A DNA stretch of 64,000 bases from Amyloporia xantha (GCA_036971615.1 JAYKKR010000025.1:62001-126000); one strand, 5' to 3'; positions 34,414 to 48,375 are shown, counted from the first letter of the stretch. A program made the numbers and translations. The notes: generated by a model not told the origin, from the sequence alone.

Positions 34414-35736
34414 CTAGACATGAACGATCAACCGCCCCTCTGCGACTTTCCACTCGGCGCGGGCATGGTCAATATCAAAATCTCTCTGGCGCTTCAGCGT
34501 TAGGGCTTGATCCACAGACACTTTTGACAGCTGCAGACTATCTCGGATTTGGGCATCCGGGAGGTCGAGATTGAGATCGAGGGCATACACAGGAGGGACG
34601 CTGAGAATCAGCCGCCTCGGCTCTAAATCCAAAGTTGCCGACGGGATGTGTGCATGATGCTGCGAGATGTGTTGGACGAGAGCCGACGTCAATTTGACAC
34701 ATCTGCAACGGACACCATGGCGTCGCATACTCACCAGATCAGGTACCCGGAGATATACCTTGAGTCCGTCTTCCCCTTTGGACCACGAGAACTCGGGACT
34801 GGGCACAGCTGAAGGATCTGTTGAGTTGGTGACGGCAGCGCCCGTTCGCTTCAAGATGCCCTGCGGCTTTTCTGTCCTTGATGGCGTCGTGATCTCTTCC
34901 ACCAGTTTCTTGCTATGACTGTGCCCGACGAGTTTGCCCGGGGTTTGGTCACCAGGGAACAGGGCCGCCGGGATGAGCACTGTGCGAGGGTGCAATTCAC
35001 CCTTTGACTTAATATTGGGCGTGCCAATCTGACGGGACAGAAGCAGTCCGCACTGGGCCTCGATACGTTGAAATGCAAGTTCTGGCATATGACGCTAGCG
35101 TCAACCGAGTGTACGGAGGAAAGGGGGGGGGACTAGAGTAGAGAGCGATAGAAGATGCATACCGATAAGAAATATTTTGAATTCAGGGTCTTTGAGGGCG
35201 CGGGACTTGAGAGACGAGTTATATATGCAATCGAAGACGGCGGATAACTTTCCAGCTAAGAACGCAGACGAACGCCATCATCAGATGTCTTTCCAGAGCA
35301 CGGAGGTGAAGGCTGAAGAGAACGGCCGCTTTCGTCACGTCAGTCGCGCAAGAGCCGCAGGGCTCCAGGGATGCGATATGGAATGCTGGAACCAACCTTT
35401 GTCTCGGTCCTCGCGCGGTTCGGACACTACTACCGGCACAAACCAACCCTGTTCATTGCGCTCATCAGGGTCTTCTTCACCAGTCATGGCTCGCTGAATG
35501 GCATCTTCCGAACCCTCCGGGGGAGGAGGAACATGACGGTCCCATGCTATATTGACGAATACCTTGAGGCCTTTGGGTATGGTTACGATGGGCGTATCAA
35601 TGGTGGGAACATCCAGCTTTGAGGCGGCCTTGGCGGCCGGCTGGGGAGGAGTGATTTTGCAAACGGCCGTCTGGAGAGCGACCGTTTTCACACAGAAACC
35701 TGGTGATGGAGCCAGAGAGACCCGGATTGTATCCAT
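34414..35736 (-). CDS. PIH1: PIH1-domain protein (Nop17-like, R2TP co-chaperone)
   Basis: Start ATG at 35736 (MDTIRVSLAPSPGFCVKT). The PIH1 N-domain reads VTIPKGLKVFVNIAWDRHVPPPPEG and EREDRDK. An intron of about 150 bp joins AGKLSAVFDCIYNSSLKSRALKDPEFKIFLI. A further intron, whose acceptor is ATGCCAG at about 35,090, gives ELAFQRIEAQ...LSRQIGTPNIKSKGEL. The C-terminal half holds a CS-like beta-sandwich (YLRVPDLVSM...LDLEPRRLILSVPPVYALDLNLDLP). Family role: with Tah1/Rvb1/Rvb2 it forms R2TP, which helps assemble box C/D snoRNPs, PIKKs and RNA polymerases with Hsp90. An apparent downstream ATG frame is an artefact because that ATG lies in the intron. Divergent from DAHP synthase (239 bp). Confidence 0.9.
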
Positions 35737-35864
35737 GATACGATTTACGACCGCAGGGGGTGAATCAACGTGCGTGAGGGGAACAGAGGTGATGGTGGAG
35801 GGTAGCGCTGTGCTGCCGCGCTCCGTTCCCCGGGATCCTTTCCCTGCACCCAGCGGTAAGGCGA

Positions 35865-35870
35865 TGACTC
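35865..35870. promoter_or_regulatory. Gcn4/Cpc1-type half site in the PIH1/DAHP divergent promoter
   Basis: TGACTC lies about 105 bp upstream of the DAHP synthase start. Amino-acid biosynthesis genes in fungi are commonly induced through TGACTCA by the Gcn4 orthologue. The site matches six of seven bases, so it is only suggestive. A TATA-like CATAAATA follows near 35,906. Confidence 0.3.
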
Positions 35871-35975
35871 GACGCCGGCTGTCTTCAATTGGCGTCCTCT
35901 TCACTACATAAATACTCGGACACCCTCTAGACACCCCAATCCAAAAGCTACCTCAACCAGCTCACATCTCCCGCC

Positions 35976-37569
<1,594 letters not shown>

Positions 37570-38129
37570 GATTGCCGCCTGTCCGCTGCCATCAGATGTA
37601 GTATTCGGGCTGCTTGACGAATTGAAATCACGCTGTACTTGCTACATATGTATCATCATTACCTTCTTGTGGAATATTAATGCTTGTCGCGGTCTATTTG
37701 CCTCGAGGTCATCCATCAGTGATTGACGAATGTCACAGTGGCTAAACACACGACGTGGTCATCCATTCACTCCGAATGGGTTAATGAAAACGCTGATCCT
37801 TGCGTCGTCGGCGCACAAGCATCGTCCGAGCACTCCTCCTGATCCTCCGAGTCGCGCGTGTACATAAAAGGGACGATGAGCTACATTTATATTTTCCTGT
37901 AAATAGCAGAATACATAGATGAGAGCCAAGAGATTTCCAGCGATACATTTTTTTCCTTTCTACATCTCCGACATTGTAATTTATCCTGATACGCTACCGT
38001 CCACAAGAAGAGACCAGACGCGATTTAAGGCAGACCTGCTGCTCCCCATCAGGAAGAAGCTGTCGCGTCAAAGGCTGTGAGCTTGACGACGCCGCTCGAA
38101 AGACGGCCGAGTCGGTACTTACACGCGCT
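37570..38129. other. Intergenic 3' region, DAHP synthase and RanBP2 gene
   Basis: 560 bp between convergent genes. AT-rich tracts at about 37,640-37,680 and 37,880-37,980 (ATTTATATTTTCCTG, ACATTTTTTTCC) look like 3' UTR and polyadenylation sequence. No gene is visible. Confidence 0.5.
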
Positions 38130-39886
38130 TCATCCGGAAGAGGCGAAAAGCTGAGAAAATCTGCGCTCTAATTGATGGATTGCGGCCGAATGGGCCGCGG
38201 AAGAGTTCGTCGTGAGGGTCTTGCTCTCCTCGCCGTCCAGCTTCCAGATGCTGTTCCCGTGCAGCGGGAACGACGGCGTGTTCGCGTCGAAGCCGGGCCT
38301 GGCACCGTAGTTAGGGTGTCCTCGCTGCGAACGGATGCCCGCAACGTCGTATTCATCTGCAGAGAGCTCGGCGGACGATGAGGACGTCGACGGCGACAAC
38401 GAGGGCGACTGGACGATGTCCTGCAGGAAGGAGGGGAGCAGGGGGGTCGTGGGCGTCGTAGGACGCGCGGTGGGGTGCAGGATGGAAGAGGGCAACCGGG
38501 GCTCGCCGTCGGCAGTCTGGTAGATGGGGATCGACAGCGTGTCCAGAACGAGGGGTGGACGCTGGTGGTCGCGGATGGACCAGAACGACGGAGTGACGTC
38601 CTGAGGGGTCGAATGACCCCGCAGCCGCGATTCCATCCCAGGGAGGGAGCCGCCTTGTACGTCGAGGGGACGCAAGCCGTCTTGTCGTCGGGTCCTGTCG
38701 ACCTGAGTAGCGAGGACGTTCTCCAACAGGGCGATCCGCTCCGCTTGGACAGCGGCTGAGATCGAGTCGCCATTTCCCTCCGCATCTATATCCACGAAAA
38801 AGTGAGCCTACGATGGCTGAGGCTGTTGAACAGACACGTACAAGGATAACAGGTCTGGCAGATCTTCCGGCGACGCCAGTTGAGGTAGTGGCATTTGTGG
38901 CAGATCCAGTCGCCTGGTTGCTTTTCGGCAGCTCCTTTGTTTCCGGTGTTAATTATGGGTGGATACTAGGTGCGGCGTAGTGTTAATATTCGTGAGTGTA
39001 GCGAGCTCGACTCTCCACTCACCGATATGACAGCAGACCCCAGAGGACGGATCTGGCCTTGTTCGGGAAGGGGCTCGTTGTCCGGCCAGTACATTACGCA
39101 GGGCACAAGGGGATCCTGGGAGATATTTTGCACTCGACCACCGACGCTGAGCGCACGACCCGACGGTGTAAGGAGCGGATAGGGACCGGCCGTTCTCGAG
39201 CCGACGAACGACATCTGCGGCATTAAGGCAGGATGAGTGGGAAGGGGCCTGGCTAGAGCGTCGAGGGTCGGGTGTTGCAACATGGTCGGGTGAGGCTGCT
39301 GTAAGCCGCTGGACGAAGCAGCAAAGCGGGGAGATGGGCCAAGTGGTAGTGGAGAGCCGGGAAATAAATGTGAAGGCGTCGCCATCGAATTAGGGACATC
39401 GACACGTGGTCGACCACATCCCACACAGGCCAAATTGCGTCTGCCGTCAAAATGAGCCCGTGGCGAGTTTGGAAATCGATCCGAGAAGGTAGTCAGTGGA
39501 GACAAGTCGATTCTTCGTTAGACAGCCGTAAGTTACCGACGGGTTGCGACTTACCCAAAGTTATGTGCCGCGCAGCTACCTACCGTGCATCTGCAGGGAT
39601 CATTGTGAGTCGGCTGGATCGGCGGTTGACTTGGTCCGTGTCTGCTCACCTCCAGTCCCCCACACGGAAACCCGATTTCGGGTTGGGAGGGTTGGTGGAG
39701 AGGGTGTATGGAACGGGCAGGCCGTTGAAAACAGGGCGGGAGGTGTCCCTCTCACGCATATGCAGATCGAAATTACAAAGAGCGACCTAAAGCAGAGATG
39801 GGCGCCGAAGACGAGTGGCAATTGAAAATGTGATTAGGATAGAGCGCGAAAAAACGGCGCGAGCTGTAGACTGTCGCAGCAGACAT
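38130..39886 (-). CDS. Two RanBP2-type zinc fingers, predicted RNA-binding protein
   Basis: I choose the ATG at 39886 (MSAATVYSSRRFFALYP). Introns then join RPVFNGLPVPYTLSTNPPNPKSGFRVGDW, CTVGSCAAHNFG and RNLACVGCGRPR, so the first zinc finger (W-x-C-x4-C-x3-N-x6-C-x2-C) is assembled from three exons. A Pro/Ser-rich middle leads to the second finger, GDWICHKCHYLNWRRRKICQTC. An intron then leads to YAEGNGDSISAAVQAERIALLENVLA, a conserved tail seen beside such fingers in basidiomycetes, then a disordered C-terminus ending LFASSG. RanBP2 fingers with this W-N-R pattern usually bind single-stranded RNA (compare yeast Nrp1). No RRM is visible. Start and 5' exons are the least sure part. Confidence 0.75.
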
Positions 39887-41238
39887 TAGAATGAATAACG
39901 GTGGATATGAGGTCCTTACGTCGCCAAAAAAGCTATTCAGGGGCTTGATATCACGTACGAGTAGTGGAAGGGCCGAAATGCGTGGCTGTGTAAGGGAGAG
40001 GACAGATAGCACAGGCTTTCAAGCGAACATGGTGGGTGAGGAGCAGAAAGAGAACGGCGTCGAGCAAGAGGAGGGGGAAATTGACGGTGAACCCCTAAGC
40101 CGGCTGAACGGCAAAGTTGTTCAGGTAGCAAGAGGCTCATCGCAGTCCGGCGAGAGCGCCCGCGGGCGAGTGGCTGGTGCTGGCTGCCCCCTGTGCCTGA
40201 ACATTCACCACTCCCTCGTGACGTCGCAGGCGGTCCCTATCATACTATCGTCGGCCGTGGCGAGTCATCGGCCTCGAAACAAGTATCGCGAACCTCCCGA
40301 TCCACCACATCCTGGGCTATCCCTCATCAGGCAGACGAATACTAGAATTTATTGATCGCTCAGGAAGAACCAGCTGCCGTATATGGCCGCCCGCTAGGAA
40401 TCGAACGATATCTCGTAGACGTCCATCCCTTCTATCCGTCCACTCACCTAGACTATTCAGGAGGAGCGGGAGACGACCCGAGGGCGGGCTGTGACATCGC
40501 ACTTAGCAGGACCGACCGCCAGTAGTCACCTAGGGCTCGTAGATCAGTTTAGAGTCATGTCTGTGGTCAACATCATGGCAATCGGCCGACTCGTCAGTCC
40601 CATAATTTATAGACGTTCTAGGAGGTGTCAATATTCAATTCGAAGGGGGAGGTCTCCGAGAAGAGCGTGCGACAGCTTGCCAAAAACACGGTCACGCACT
40701 CGGCATGTTCAGCCAGCGTAGCCTGTAAGGAACATGGATTCAGTTCACACATTCATTACATGCCTTTTACAAGTGAACTACATCGGCCGAAAGTATCGTC
40801 AGAGTCACTCAACGAGCATGTGACACTCCCGGGACGAGGTCAATATCTTCACTGGCTAGATATGAGAGGAAGCAAAATCCTTGGCAAGAATACACATGAA
40901 GGAGTAGAAGGACCATAGTGACTTTCAGCGTTCACACACTACTGTCAATGGCTCTAAACGGACACGCAGTATTCAACAATTGTAAATAATTTATTGTGTC
41001 AGACCAGCCCTGGTCAATCCGAAGAATCCTGTCATACAACCTGATACATCTCTACATGCGTCAAGGGCAGACCTATCAGACGAGTACATTAGCTATGTAT
41101 ATGCAAATCTCCCGAGAGATCAGAATGCTACCTAAGGATATCGTGAGTAAATACGGGTTTCAAGACAGGTGAAGCATGTCATACCAACTTATTCCTATGT
41201 TCACCTCTCTCGACCCCCGCAATCTGAGACTCGTTTTG
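39887..41238. other. Intergenic region, RanBP2 gene to LSB5-like gene
   Basis: About 1.35 kb. Small frames at 39,891-40,355 and 40,625-40,918 have no domain or splice support. A GTTCGATTCC-type B-box match (near 40,398-40,407, minus) does not fold into a tRNA. The stretch 40,960-41,200 is AT-rich and may be the 3' region of the LSB5-like gene. Confidence 0.5.
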
Positions 41239-44200
41239 TCAATGTACACCTCCAACTAATGCAGCGGCTGCAAGCCGGCCTTCTCTGATCCGCTGTTGTG
41301 TGCGCTCCGCGGCAGCATCATACACGTAATGTGTCGGTTGATGCCACACTCTATATTGTCCACCATCCTCGGAATCAGAATCGAGATTATCATCGCTTGG
41401 GCGTAGCGACTCGTCAGTATTATCACAGAACATGTCGTCCGAATCGAACACTGTAAAATGATGAATGATCACCCGGGAATAAAACTAAGTAGAGATAAAC
41501 TTACCATCGGCACCAGCGGGCTCTACAACCTTGCGTTTACCGAGCGCCTTCGCACTGGGCTTCACAGGGGGCTCCAGATCCTCATTCATCGAGTCAGTCT
41601 CCTTCACCCCTAGTCTGCTCATATCTCGAGTCAGTCTCCCTGGACTACCCTCCAATGAGCTGCGCGAGCCCAGATTTTGATGCACCGATGACCGATCGGG
41701 GGAGGGAGTTCGTGAGCGGGGCATACTGTTCGCCGGTGATCGCGGTCCGAGCGGTGCATGCGGTGGAGGGGCTAGGGATTGGATAGAGCCTTGCGATGCA
41801 ACGGGGAGAGCATGATGGGTAGGGTTTGTTGAACCGTGGCCGGGAATGGGTGGTAAAGGGTGCGAGTGAGCTTGGACGACAGGAGTGACGACAAAGGAAG
41901 GAGCAGGTGATAGGGAAGGCGAGGAAGGCGAAGCGCTGCGTGAAGACGAAGTACCACCTCGAGTTGCGAACCCGGCGTCCAGATACGAGTGGTCGAGATC
42001 TTCATACCTGAGTTGCTACGATCATGAGCAAGAATGATAAGCATGACAGTAACCTATATCTGTCGAAGTAATCCTTACGCTTCGATTGATCCTCGTCTCT
42101 TTTCTACTTCTTTCTTCCGCCTCCCTCTCGATTCCTACCCGCTCTAAGTCGTCGTACAACCGCAGAGCCTCCATGAGATCTTCGTTAGCAGCCAATAAAG
42201 CAGCGAGCAGCTGCTCTTCCTGTGTCAATTCGCTGCCATCCGATGTGGAACGCGAGATTTGCGAGTCCGTGCGAGAACGGGTGCGATCCGAGTCCAGTGA
42301 AGGGCGCACTGTTCTGCGCTGTTCACCGCCGCGTCCAGCAGCCTGTCGTGAACGCTCTGCACCCGCAAAAGCCCACGGTATCTGTGCGGAGATCAGCTCT
42401 TGTGATGCCCGACATCTCGCATAGAACTCCTGATTTCTCGTCAGTGATTCAAACTAACGAATATGACATGCGAAGAACTTGCCTTGATAATCTCTTTCAG
42501 TTTCAAGTCCTCTGGCCTTGCAAACGTCAGCGCTTCTGACAGCAAAGAGGCGTTTCCCCTTCCAATCTTGCATTCTTGGAATAGTCGGCGTATGTCCTCT
42601 TCGGGCGGGATCACTCGAGGGCGGGAGGATGTTTTTGGTTTGCTTGGCAAGACCTGCATGAAGTCAATTATGATCAGAGTTTTCAGCCGATGGAAGCTAA
42701 ATATATACATTAGGGGCTGGACGTTGGGATGCCGTATTCCCATGGACTGGGGTCGATTGCGCGTTCGATGGAGGATGTCGTGGCGTAGGCGGATAGAACA
42801 TTGCGTCGCCTGTGTCAAAAGGAATACCCTATCTCCCAATGTCATAAGTAAGGAACGGAGGTCGAAGAGTACACTACGCCAGTATACCCACCTCATCAGG
42901 TTTGTCTGCCGGTTTGAGTTTGCGCCAGAGACTCCGAAAAGCGCTTTCTTTGCTACCTATGACGAGGAAAGCATCAGTTATCTGTGAGAACTACACGCTT
43001 CAATCGATTTCGGGTAACAGCAGGTCCAATAGCACCTATACCAAGAGACTTGACTAACCATTAACACTGGCATAGGCAGCAGCAGCCAAGACCTCCAATA
43101 GCCGTTCGCGAACGACAGGCGAAGTACGCGAAGAATTGATTACGTCCTCCAGGGTGTCGAGGAATTTCCGAGATGCGCATTGCCAGATAAACACTTCCGA
43201 CGAGTTCCGTAACATGATGGCCCAAAGCTGCATGTCAAAGGCGGTGAGACGCGCAGACGCGAATATGCTGGTGAACACACACCCGTGCTGCAGAGAGCTG
43301 CGCGGATGGTTCGGCATATCTGCGAGATCGCCGCAGCGTTAGGGTCAGCACTGGAAACGGGGAAGCAAGTGGCTATCCTACTTGAATTCTCGCCTCAGGG
43401 CCTTCGCAGCCTCTTTTGCTGTTGCCTCATTAGAGGATGCCCGCTCACAGACTTCGAGTACGAGAGACCAGTCTTCCGAAGCAGTTGCGGTGAGGTAGCC
43501 TTTAGGAGAGATAGTCCCCATATCAAGACCTAGTCAGCCATAACGCAGCAAGCATTATCAGGCTGTAACGCGCACCAATCATCCGCGTGAGCTCCGCCTG
43601 CGGATCATCCTCTTTCCTTTCCTTCTCCCTTTCCCTCTCCCGTACACGATCCCTCTCTTTATCTTTATCCTTCTCCTTGTTGACACCCGCTCGCTCCCAG
43701 AACCCACGCTTCTCCTTCTTCTCTTCTCGGTAGGAGACCTCCGTCAGACCATCCTCCGACACCTCTGGGGGATGCGTAACCTCTATGTGAGGATCTAGGG
43801 CTCTCAAAATCCCCACAGCCGCAAACGCACTTTGCCCGTTTGGCGCCTTCTTACGGAGTATAGGGTGCGCCCGATCACGCTCTGCGCTCCTTGGTGTGGA
43901 TTGGAGCGAGGCTGGCGCATTATTAGCTGGCTGGAGTGCTCGTGGGGTGGAAACCAAAGATGAAGGGACCGACGATGGCAGCGAGGGCGAGTGGGTCGAT
44001 CGCACGGTGTACGATTGGGCGTCGTCGTCAACCAAATTCCAGCGTTCCTCTGGTGGAATTGGCGTACCGGACTGTGATCGGTCGCCGCGTACACTGGGAG
44101 AGTGGAAGTATCCCTGTAGAGCAGGTCAGCAGTCCCAGCAGGTGCACAAAAAGCAGGGACGTACTTCCAAGGGGAGGCCAGTGCCTATGTCCGAAGGGGC

Positions 44201-44242
44201 GACCTTACCTTTCGCCTTGTCGCGACTGAACAACTTCTTCAT
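41239..44242 (-). CDS. LSB5: VHS/GAT-domain protein, LSB5-like
   Basis: The ATG at 44242 starts MKKLFSRDKAKGKVAPSDIG. A long Lys/Glu/Arg-rich disordered section is followed by a VHS domain spread over several exons: GYLTATASEDWSLVLEVCERASSNE, AKEAAKALRREFKYAEPSAQLSAARLWAIMLRN, VFIWQCASRKFLDTLEDVI, RERLLEVLAAAAYASVNG, ESAFRSLWRKLKP. Then come VIPPEEDIRRLFQECKIGRGNASLLSEAL and a GAT-type three-helix region (LTQEEQLLAALLAANEDLMEALRLYDDLERVGIEREAEER). The tail is acidic and ends LAAAALVGGVH. Yeast Lsb5 binds Las17, Arf3 and ubiquitin at cortical actin and endocytic sites, the likely role here. Exon joins in the VHS region keep frame (introns near 43,530, 43,370, 43,255, 43,010). No break seen. 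Confidence 0.82.
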
Positions 44243-45354
44243 TGGAATCTTACAGCAGAGTTGCCGACGCTATGAAAGAATGCGGATATAAGAGCAGTAG
44301 GCTGCGCTGCCGTTTGAGTCGCAATGGCTGTGTAGGAGTCTTTGATGGAGAGCAGTAAGTGATACATACACGTGGTCTAAACTCGGCGCTCGCTAAGGTG
44401 GTATTAATGACGGACGCGGGTTCTCGGGCACTTAGGCAGGATTCAGCTAACTAGCAGTCTACCCGTGCCGACAGCAGAATATTGGCGTGAGTATTAATTT
44501 CGACAACTGTGACTGGAAGGAATTGAGATCCATGGATATTTTGAATTTCTAATGGTTAGTAGCATTTCACTATCTGAATTCAAGATATTGTATGATACTG
44601 AATTCAAGGATGAGTACAAAATTATTCAACAAAATGTACTTATAGGCACCTGGACCACACTATCACCTGACCTTATTAGCTCGGGAAACGGATGCGGAAG
44701 CCCGAGCTAATAAGCTCCGGTAGCTTCTTCGCCTTATACCACCGATAAATGCGCATTTAATTGCGCCTCCTTCCTTGTACACCCCTAGACCCTTTATCAC
44801 TGGAAATCCGCCGGTTGGAGCGCCACTGGCTTTTTGCCGGTAGTCCACTGGTATACCAGGCTCCTCTCCATCTGTCTCCGAGTGGTAGAGGAAACTCATC
44901 CGAATATTGTTTCTTACTATGTACTAGTTTCCCGAGATCTGTAATTCACGTGTCGAATCTCTCAAACCCTGCCAACTTTATTTTCCTCTACAGTTGCGGA
45001 CAGCCAAACACGACAATTTTATAGACCGTTTTTTTGGGCAAAATCTCTCGTAGAATATGCCAGGAAACTACTTAAAGGTCATATTTATAGCATTAGGTCC
45101 CCATTTGTACGAGCCGACAATATTGAAAGTAACTCTCTTCGTCACACTGACAGTGAAGAGTACTTTCCAAACCTCTCCATTACATTTTGGGCTACACTTC
45201 TTCGATCTGATCCTTTTGATCAAGAAGTTAAAGAGGTTAAACCAGATTGATCGCCTCCATCAATTCCTCAATCAATTCCATCAATTCCTCGATCACCTTC
45301 CATCGCCTATCTCCTTCAGTCTGACACTCGCCCTGACATTTTATTCTGATCGCC
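44243..45354. other. AT-rich interval before the transposon nest
   Basis: No gene. The interval has an AT-rich tract (44,500-44,640), a strong 14-bp hairpin (44,672-44,714) and unassigned sequence directly ahead of the Copia-2 gag ATG. It should contain the 5' LTR and primer-binding site of Copia-2, yet neither a copy of the 3' LTR nor a tRNA-Met-like primer site is visible. Confidence 0.5.
44672..44714. repeat. 14-bp perfect inverted repeat, 15-nt loop
   Basis: CTTATTAGCTCGGG (44672-44685) is exactly complementary to CCCGAGCTAATAAG (44701-44714). It would form a stable hairpin. It is not within a gene and is near the edge of the transposon block. It could be a MITE remnant or an RNA-level terminator. 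Confidence 0.7.
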
Positions 45355-45428
45355 ATGGATCCCTCCAAGATTCCTACCTCCACCATTCCCATTTTTGATG
45401 GCACAAACTATATTGCCTTGTCTAACGC
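45355..45428 (+). pseudogene. Copia-2 gag, 5' fragment
   Basis: 74 bp encoding MDPSKIPTSTIPIFDGTNYIALSNA, the typical copia gag start (F-x-G-T-N-Y). It continues, after removal of the inserted sequence, with MRGVFRWSGSW at 57,859, restoring frame. Confidence 0.75.
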
Positions 45429-46060
45429 TGATAGGTACTTGAGGCTTCTGTGCTCAGAAACGGCTCACTACGCCAGCTCTACATCTTCGATTCGACACTC
45501 GACTCACTCGATCACCTTCGACGCTCTCCGATCAGCTTCGATCATCTCCGATCATTTCGATTCTTTGACCCGATCTCCGATACCTTCGATGTTCCTACAA
45601 TGCTTCGACGCGATGCTCCGACACTTCGACATTTCGAGACATTCCTTCGAAGAAGCCTAGCCATTTTGAGCGAACAATAGAGCAGCAGGAGAACACATGT
45701 ATCGCTTCGTGCCACTCCGAGTCCCTCGGCCATTCGATCTTCGAGCCTAATATGGAAATCAGTGACGTCATTAGACAATGCAAGCCACTCGTACTAGTGT
45801 GCCACTCCCAATTAGTCGTAGATTGTTCTGAGTAGTAGTATAAAATCTTGTCTTAGCTATCTCTTTCCATACGTTATATTCCACCCAGTTTCCCCTCAGT
45901 GCAGAGCTCTTAAGTCGAGTTCGTCTCCATTCCTCTCTAGAGCCTCGACTACGTTCGATCGTTCTACTACACTTCGATTCTACTACGACTACGCCTACGC
46001 TCCGCTTCGATTCCCTACGATGATCCTCCGATTCTATCACGACACTCTTCGATTCACCAA
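45429..46060 (+). mobile_element. Left part of an inserted LTR-like element (TGATA...TATCA)
   Basis: It starts TGATAGGTACTT directly after ACGC and is rich in TTCGA repeats. A TATAAAAT lies at about 45,840. Its partner is 57,564-57,855, which ends TATCA followed by ACGC. TGATA/TATCA are inverted ends of LTR type and ACGC is a 4-bp target duplication, so both parts together (about 0.92 kb) look like a solo LTR broken by the foldback element. An alternative parse gives a 5-bp AACGC duplication. Confidence 0.5.
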
Positions 46061-46429
46061 CTTATGTACCCCTGATGCACCAACATGACGGGTAGGCCCA
46101 GGAACGCTTATGCACCAGGCAGCGCATTGGCCTGGCTGTTGATGCATCACTTCCTGGGGCTTCGCCGGAACCTCCGGGGCCTCCTCCCTTTCGCCGTAGG
46201 CCCCCTTCGGCATCACGGCTTGTTACCATATGTAGTAGGTATCTATCAGAAAGGCCCTAGGCCATTTAATTTACAGCGAAATTCATATTTTGGTGCCACA
46301 GGCTCATTTGGGCATCAAAAATATGTCAAAATATCAAAAAAATAGATTTTTATTTTCAATAGCTACAGGCTATACTAATACAAATATGAATCACTGTATA
46401 TAACCCGCAGCCTGCTGCGGTGTAAGCAA

Positions 46430-47330
46430 ATGCAGATCGAGCAAGGGGAGCGGGCTGGGCGTGTGAGCGCAGACCGAGTGAGCGAGCGGGGCAGGGATCG
46501 AGCGAGCAGGGCGGGGCAGCATCCGAGTGAAGGGGTGCAGTAGCGTCCGTGTGAAGGGGCGGGGCTGCGTTCGAGCAACGGGGCCGTGCAGCGTTCGAGC
46601 AACGGGCCCGGGAGGCGTTCGAGCGACGGGGGAGGGCAGCGTCTGAGCGACGGGGCCGTGTAGCGTCTGAGCGATGGGGCCGTGTAGCGTTCAGGCAACG
46701 GGGCCGGGGGCGTTCGAGCGACGGGGAGGGCAGCGTCCTAGCGACGGGGAGGGCAGCGTCTGAGCGACGGGGCAGCGTCGGAGCGACGGGACCGTGCAGC
46801 GTTCGAGCGACAGGGAAGGGGAGCGTCCGAGCGACGGGGCCGTGCAGCGTTTGAGCAGCGGGGCCGGGGGCATTCGAGCGACGGGGGAGGGGAGCGTCCG
46901 AGCAAGGAGGCCGTGCAGCGTTCGAGCAACGGGGCCGGGGTGCGTTCGAGTGACAGGGGAGGGCAGCGTCGGAGCGACAGAGAGGGAGCGTCCTAGCAAC
47001 GGAGAGGGGAGAGTCCTAGCAAGGGGCGGGGAGCGTCCGAATGAAGGGGGCTAGCGAGGGCGGGGCAGCGTCCGAGCGGGGCAGGGAGCGTCCTAGAGAC
47101 GGGGTCGTGAGCGACGGGGTCGTGCAGCGTCGGAGCGACGGGGAGGGTAGCGTCGGAGGTGGGTGAACGTAGACGCGGACGGACGGACGGTGCAGGTGGA
47201 CGTAGACGCGGACGGACTGACGGTGCAGGTGGACGCAAGCCAGCTACGCTGGCTGCGCGAGTGGAGAGGGCAGAGGACGGGGGTGCAGCGTGAGGGAGCG
47301 GGCGTGCATTGTGCGCTGTCAATCTAGGTC
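46430..47330. repeat. GC-rich tandem array, left foldback arm
   Basis: Dozens of degenerate copies of a unit of about 22 bp built on GTTCGAGCGACGGGG/CCGTGCAGC. Long frames through it on both strands are composition artefacts. Confidence 0.85.
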
Positions 47331-47969
47331 AGCAATTGAAGAATACAAAAGGACAACAAAACTTACTTTATAACGCTGCTCACGAGCAGCAGCGGGTCGT
47401 CGCCGCCGACCACAGTGACGACGACGACGACGACGAGCAGCCAAAGGCGACGCGTCACCTTTGGCAGTCCGGGAAATGCCGGGTTTCCCAAAGCGGAAGG
47501 CGTCTTAAACGTCTTACATTCGTCTTACGACGGCTGGGGCACTATTGAGAACATTCCTGTGTTCTCAATAGTACCTTAATCCATGCAAGAATTTAGATTA
47601 GCACAGTAGAATACCATCAGAACATGCTTACCAAAAATGAGAGGCACAAGACGAGATTTGCAAGGTGAGGAGGTGTCCCGAGTCGGCCGAGGCCTGGCGC
47701 AGCCAATCAGGTGGCGCGCTCAGCCTGGCGCGACTCGATGGTCGAAACGTTCGCCAGCCTAGCTACACGGCTGCTTCGAACATTGCAGCCGCAAACATTC
47801 ACTTACTCACACAAAATTTAAATAGTATTCATTTTTATAGACTCCATACTACAGGATATCTTCCATTTAATCACTGCATAAGTTAGTGCTCATGGTATTC
47901 ACTAAAAAATGCTAGTTTTCGGTCATTCTGGACCCAAAATAGATATATTTCGTATATAGCTCTCTGAGG
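47330..47969. other. Inner left arm and foldback core, left side
   Basis: The inner arm block at 47,330-47,540 pairs with 56,255-56,480 in reverse; it contains a GAC/GACGAC repeat. Then about 430 bp of AT-rich core runs up to the Copia-1 target duplication TGAGG at 47,965-47,969. No gene. Confidence 0.6.
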
Positions 47970-48324
47970 TGTCAGAGCCACAGACGAAAGGCGGGCTCGA
48001 TCAATCGATGCTCAAGTATACAGACAGCTAGAGTCCGAGTTGAGCAACTGTATATTGAGCTAATATACCTAACCACTCACCTAGAGTCCGAGTTGAGCAA
48101 CTGGGGAAGCCAGGATGCAACGGACTCTGAGGTGGTGCGCTTTGGGAACAAACAACGATCAACACAGAAGTGGCAACTACTCTGGGGTGTAGGTAAAGAA
48201 TGGATTCTCTGGTAGATTCAGAAGAAGATAGGAATAAAGTGAATAGACAGAAAGATAGCTATAGATGTAAGGAGTCCATAGAAATAGTTTTCAAGAAGAG
48301 AGGTGAAGAATTACTCGTTTGACA
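47970..48324 (-). repeat. Copia-1 3' LTR
   Basis: 355 bp, same sequence as 55789-56143. It is bordered by TSD TGAGG on the outside and a polypurine tract on the inside. Confidence 0.95.
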
Positions 48325-48375
48325 CTCCCCCTTAATGAGACACCTCTCATTGTCCAAGCTCCCCTGAATCCAACC

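Noticed and set aside
34851..35096. Separate gene starting at the ATG near 35,088 (MPELAFQRIEAQ)
   Set aside because: That ATG lies inside a PIH1 intron; the acceptor just after it joins FLI to ELAFQ in the conserved PIH1 core.
40365..40470. Possible tRNA on the minus strand (GTTCGATTCC B-box)
   Set aside because: The T-stem does not pair and no D-arm or acceptor stem can be drawn.
46085..46345. Similar 80-codon peptides at 46,085 (+) and 57,539 (-), first taken as a duplicated gene
   Set aside because: They are the outer part of the foldback inverted repeats read in mirrored directions; conservation is at DNA level.
46375..47320. Several 80-110-codon frames in the left GC array (repeated APSLGRSP-like peptides)
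   Set aside because: Products of a short GC-rich tandem unit; no start context, appear on both strands.
47966..48333. Repeated 355-bp block considered as a segmental duplication
   Set aside because: TG...CA ends, TSD TGAGG, polypurine tract and primer site show that the two copies are LTRs of one element.
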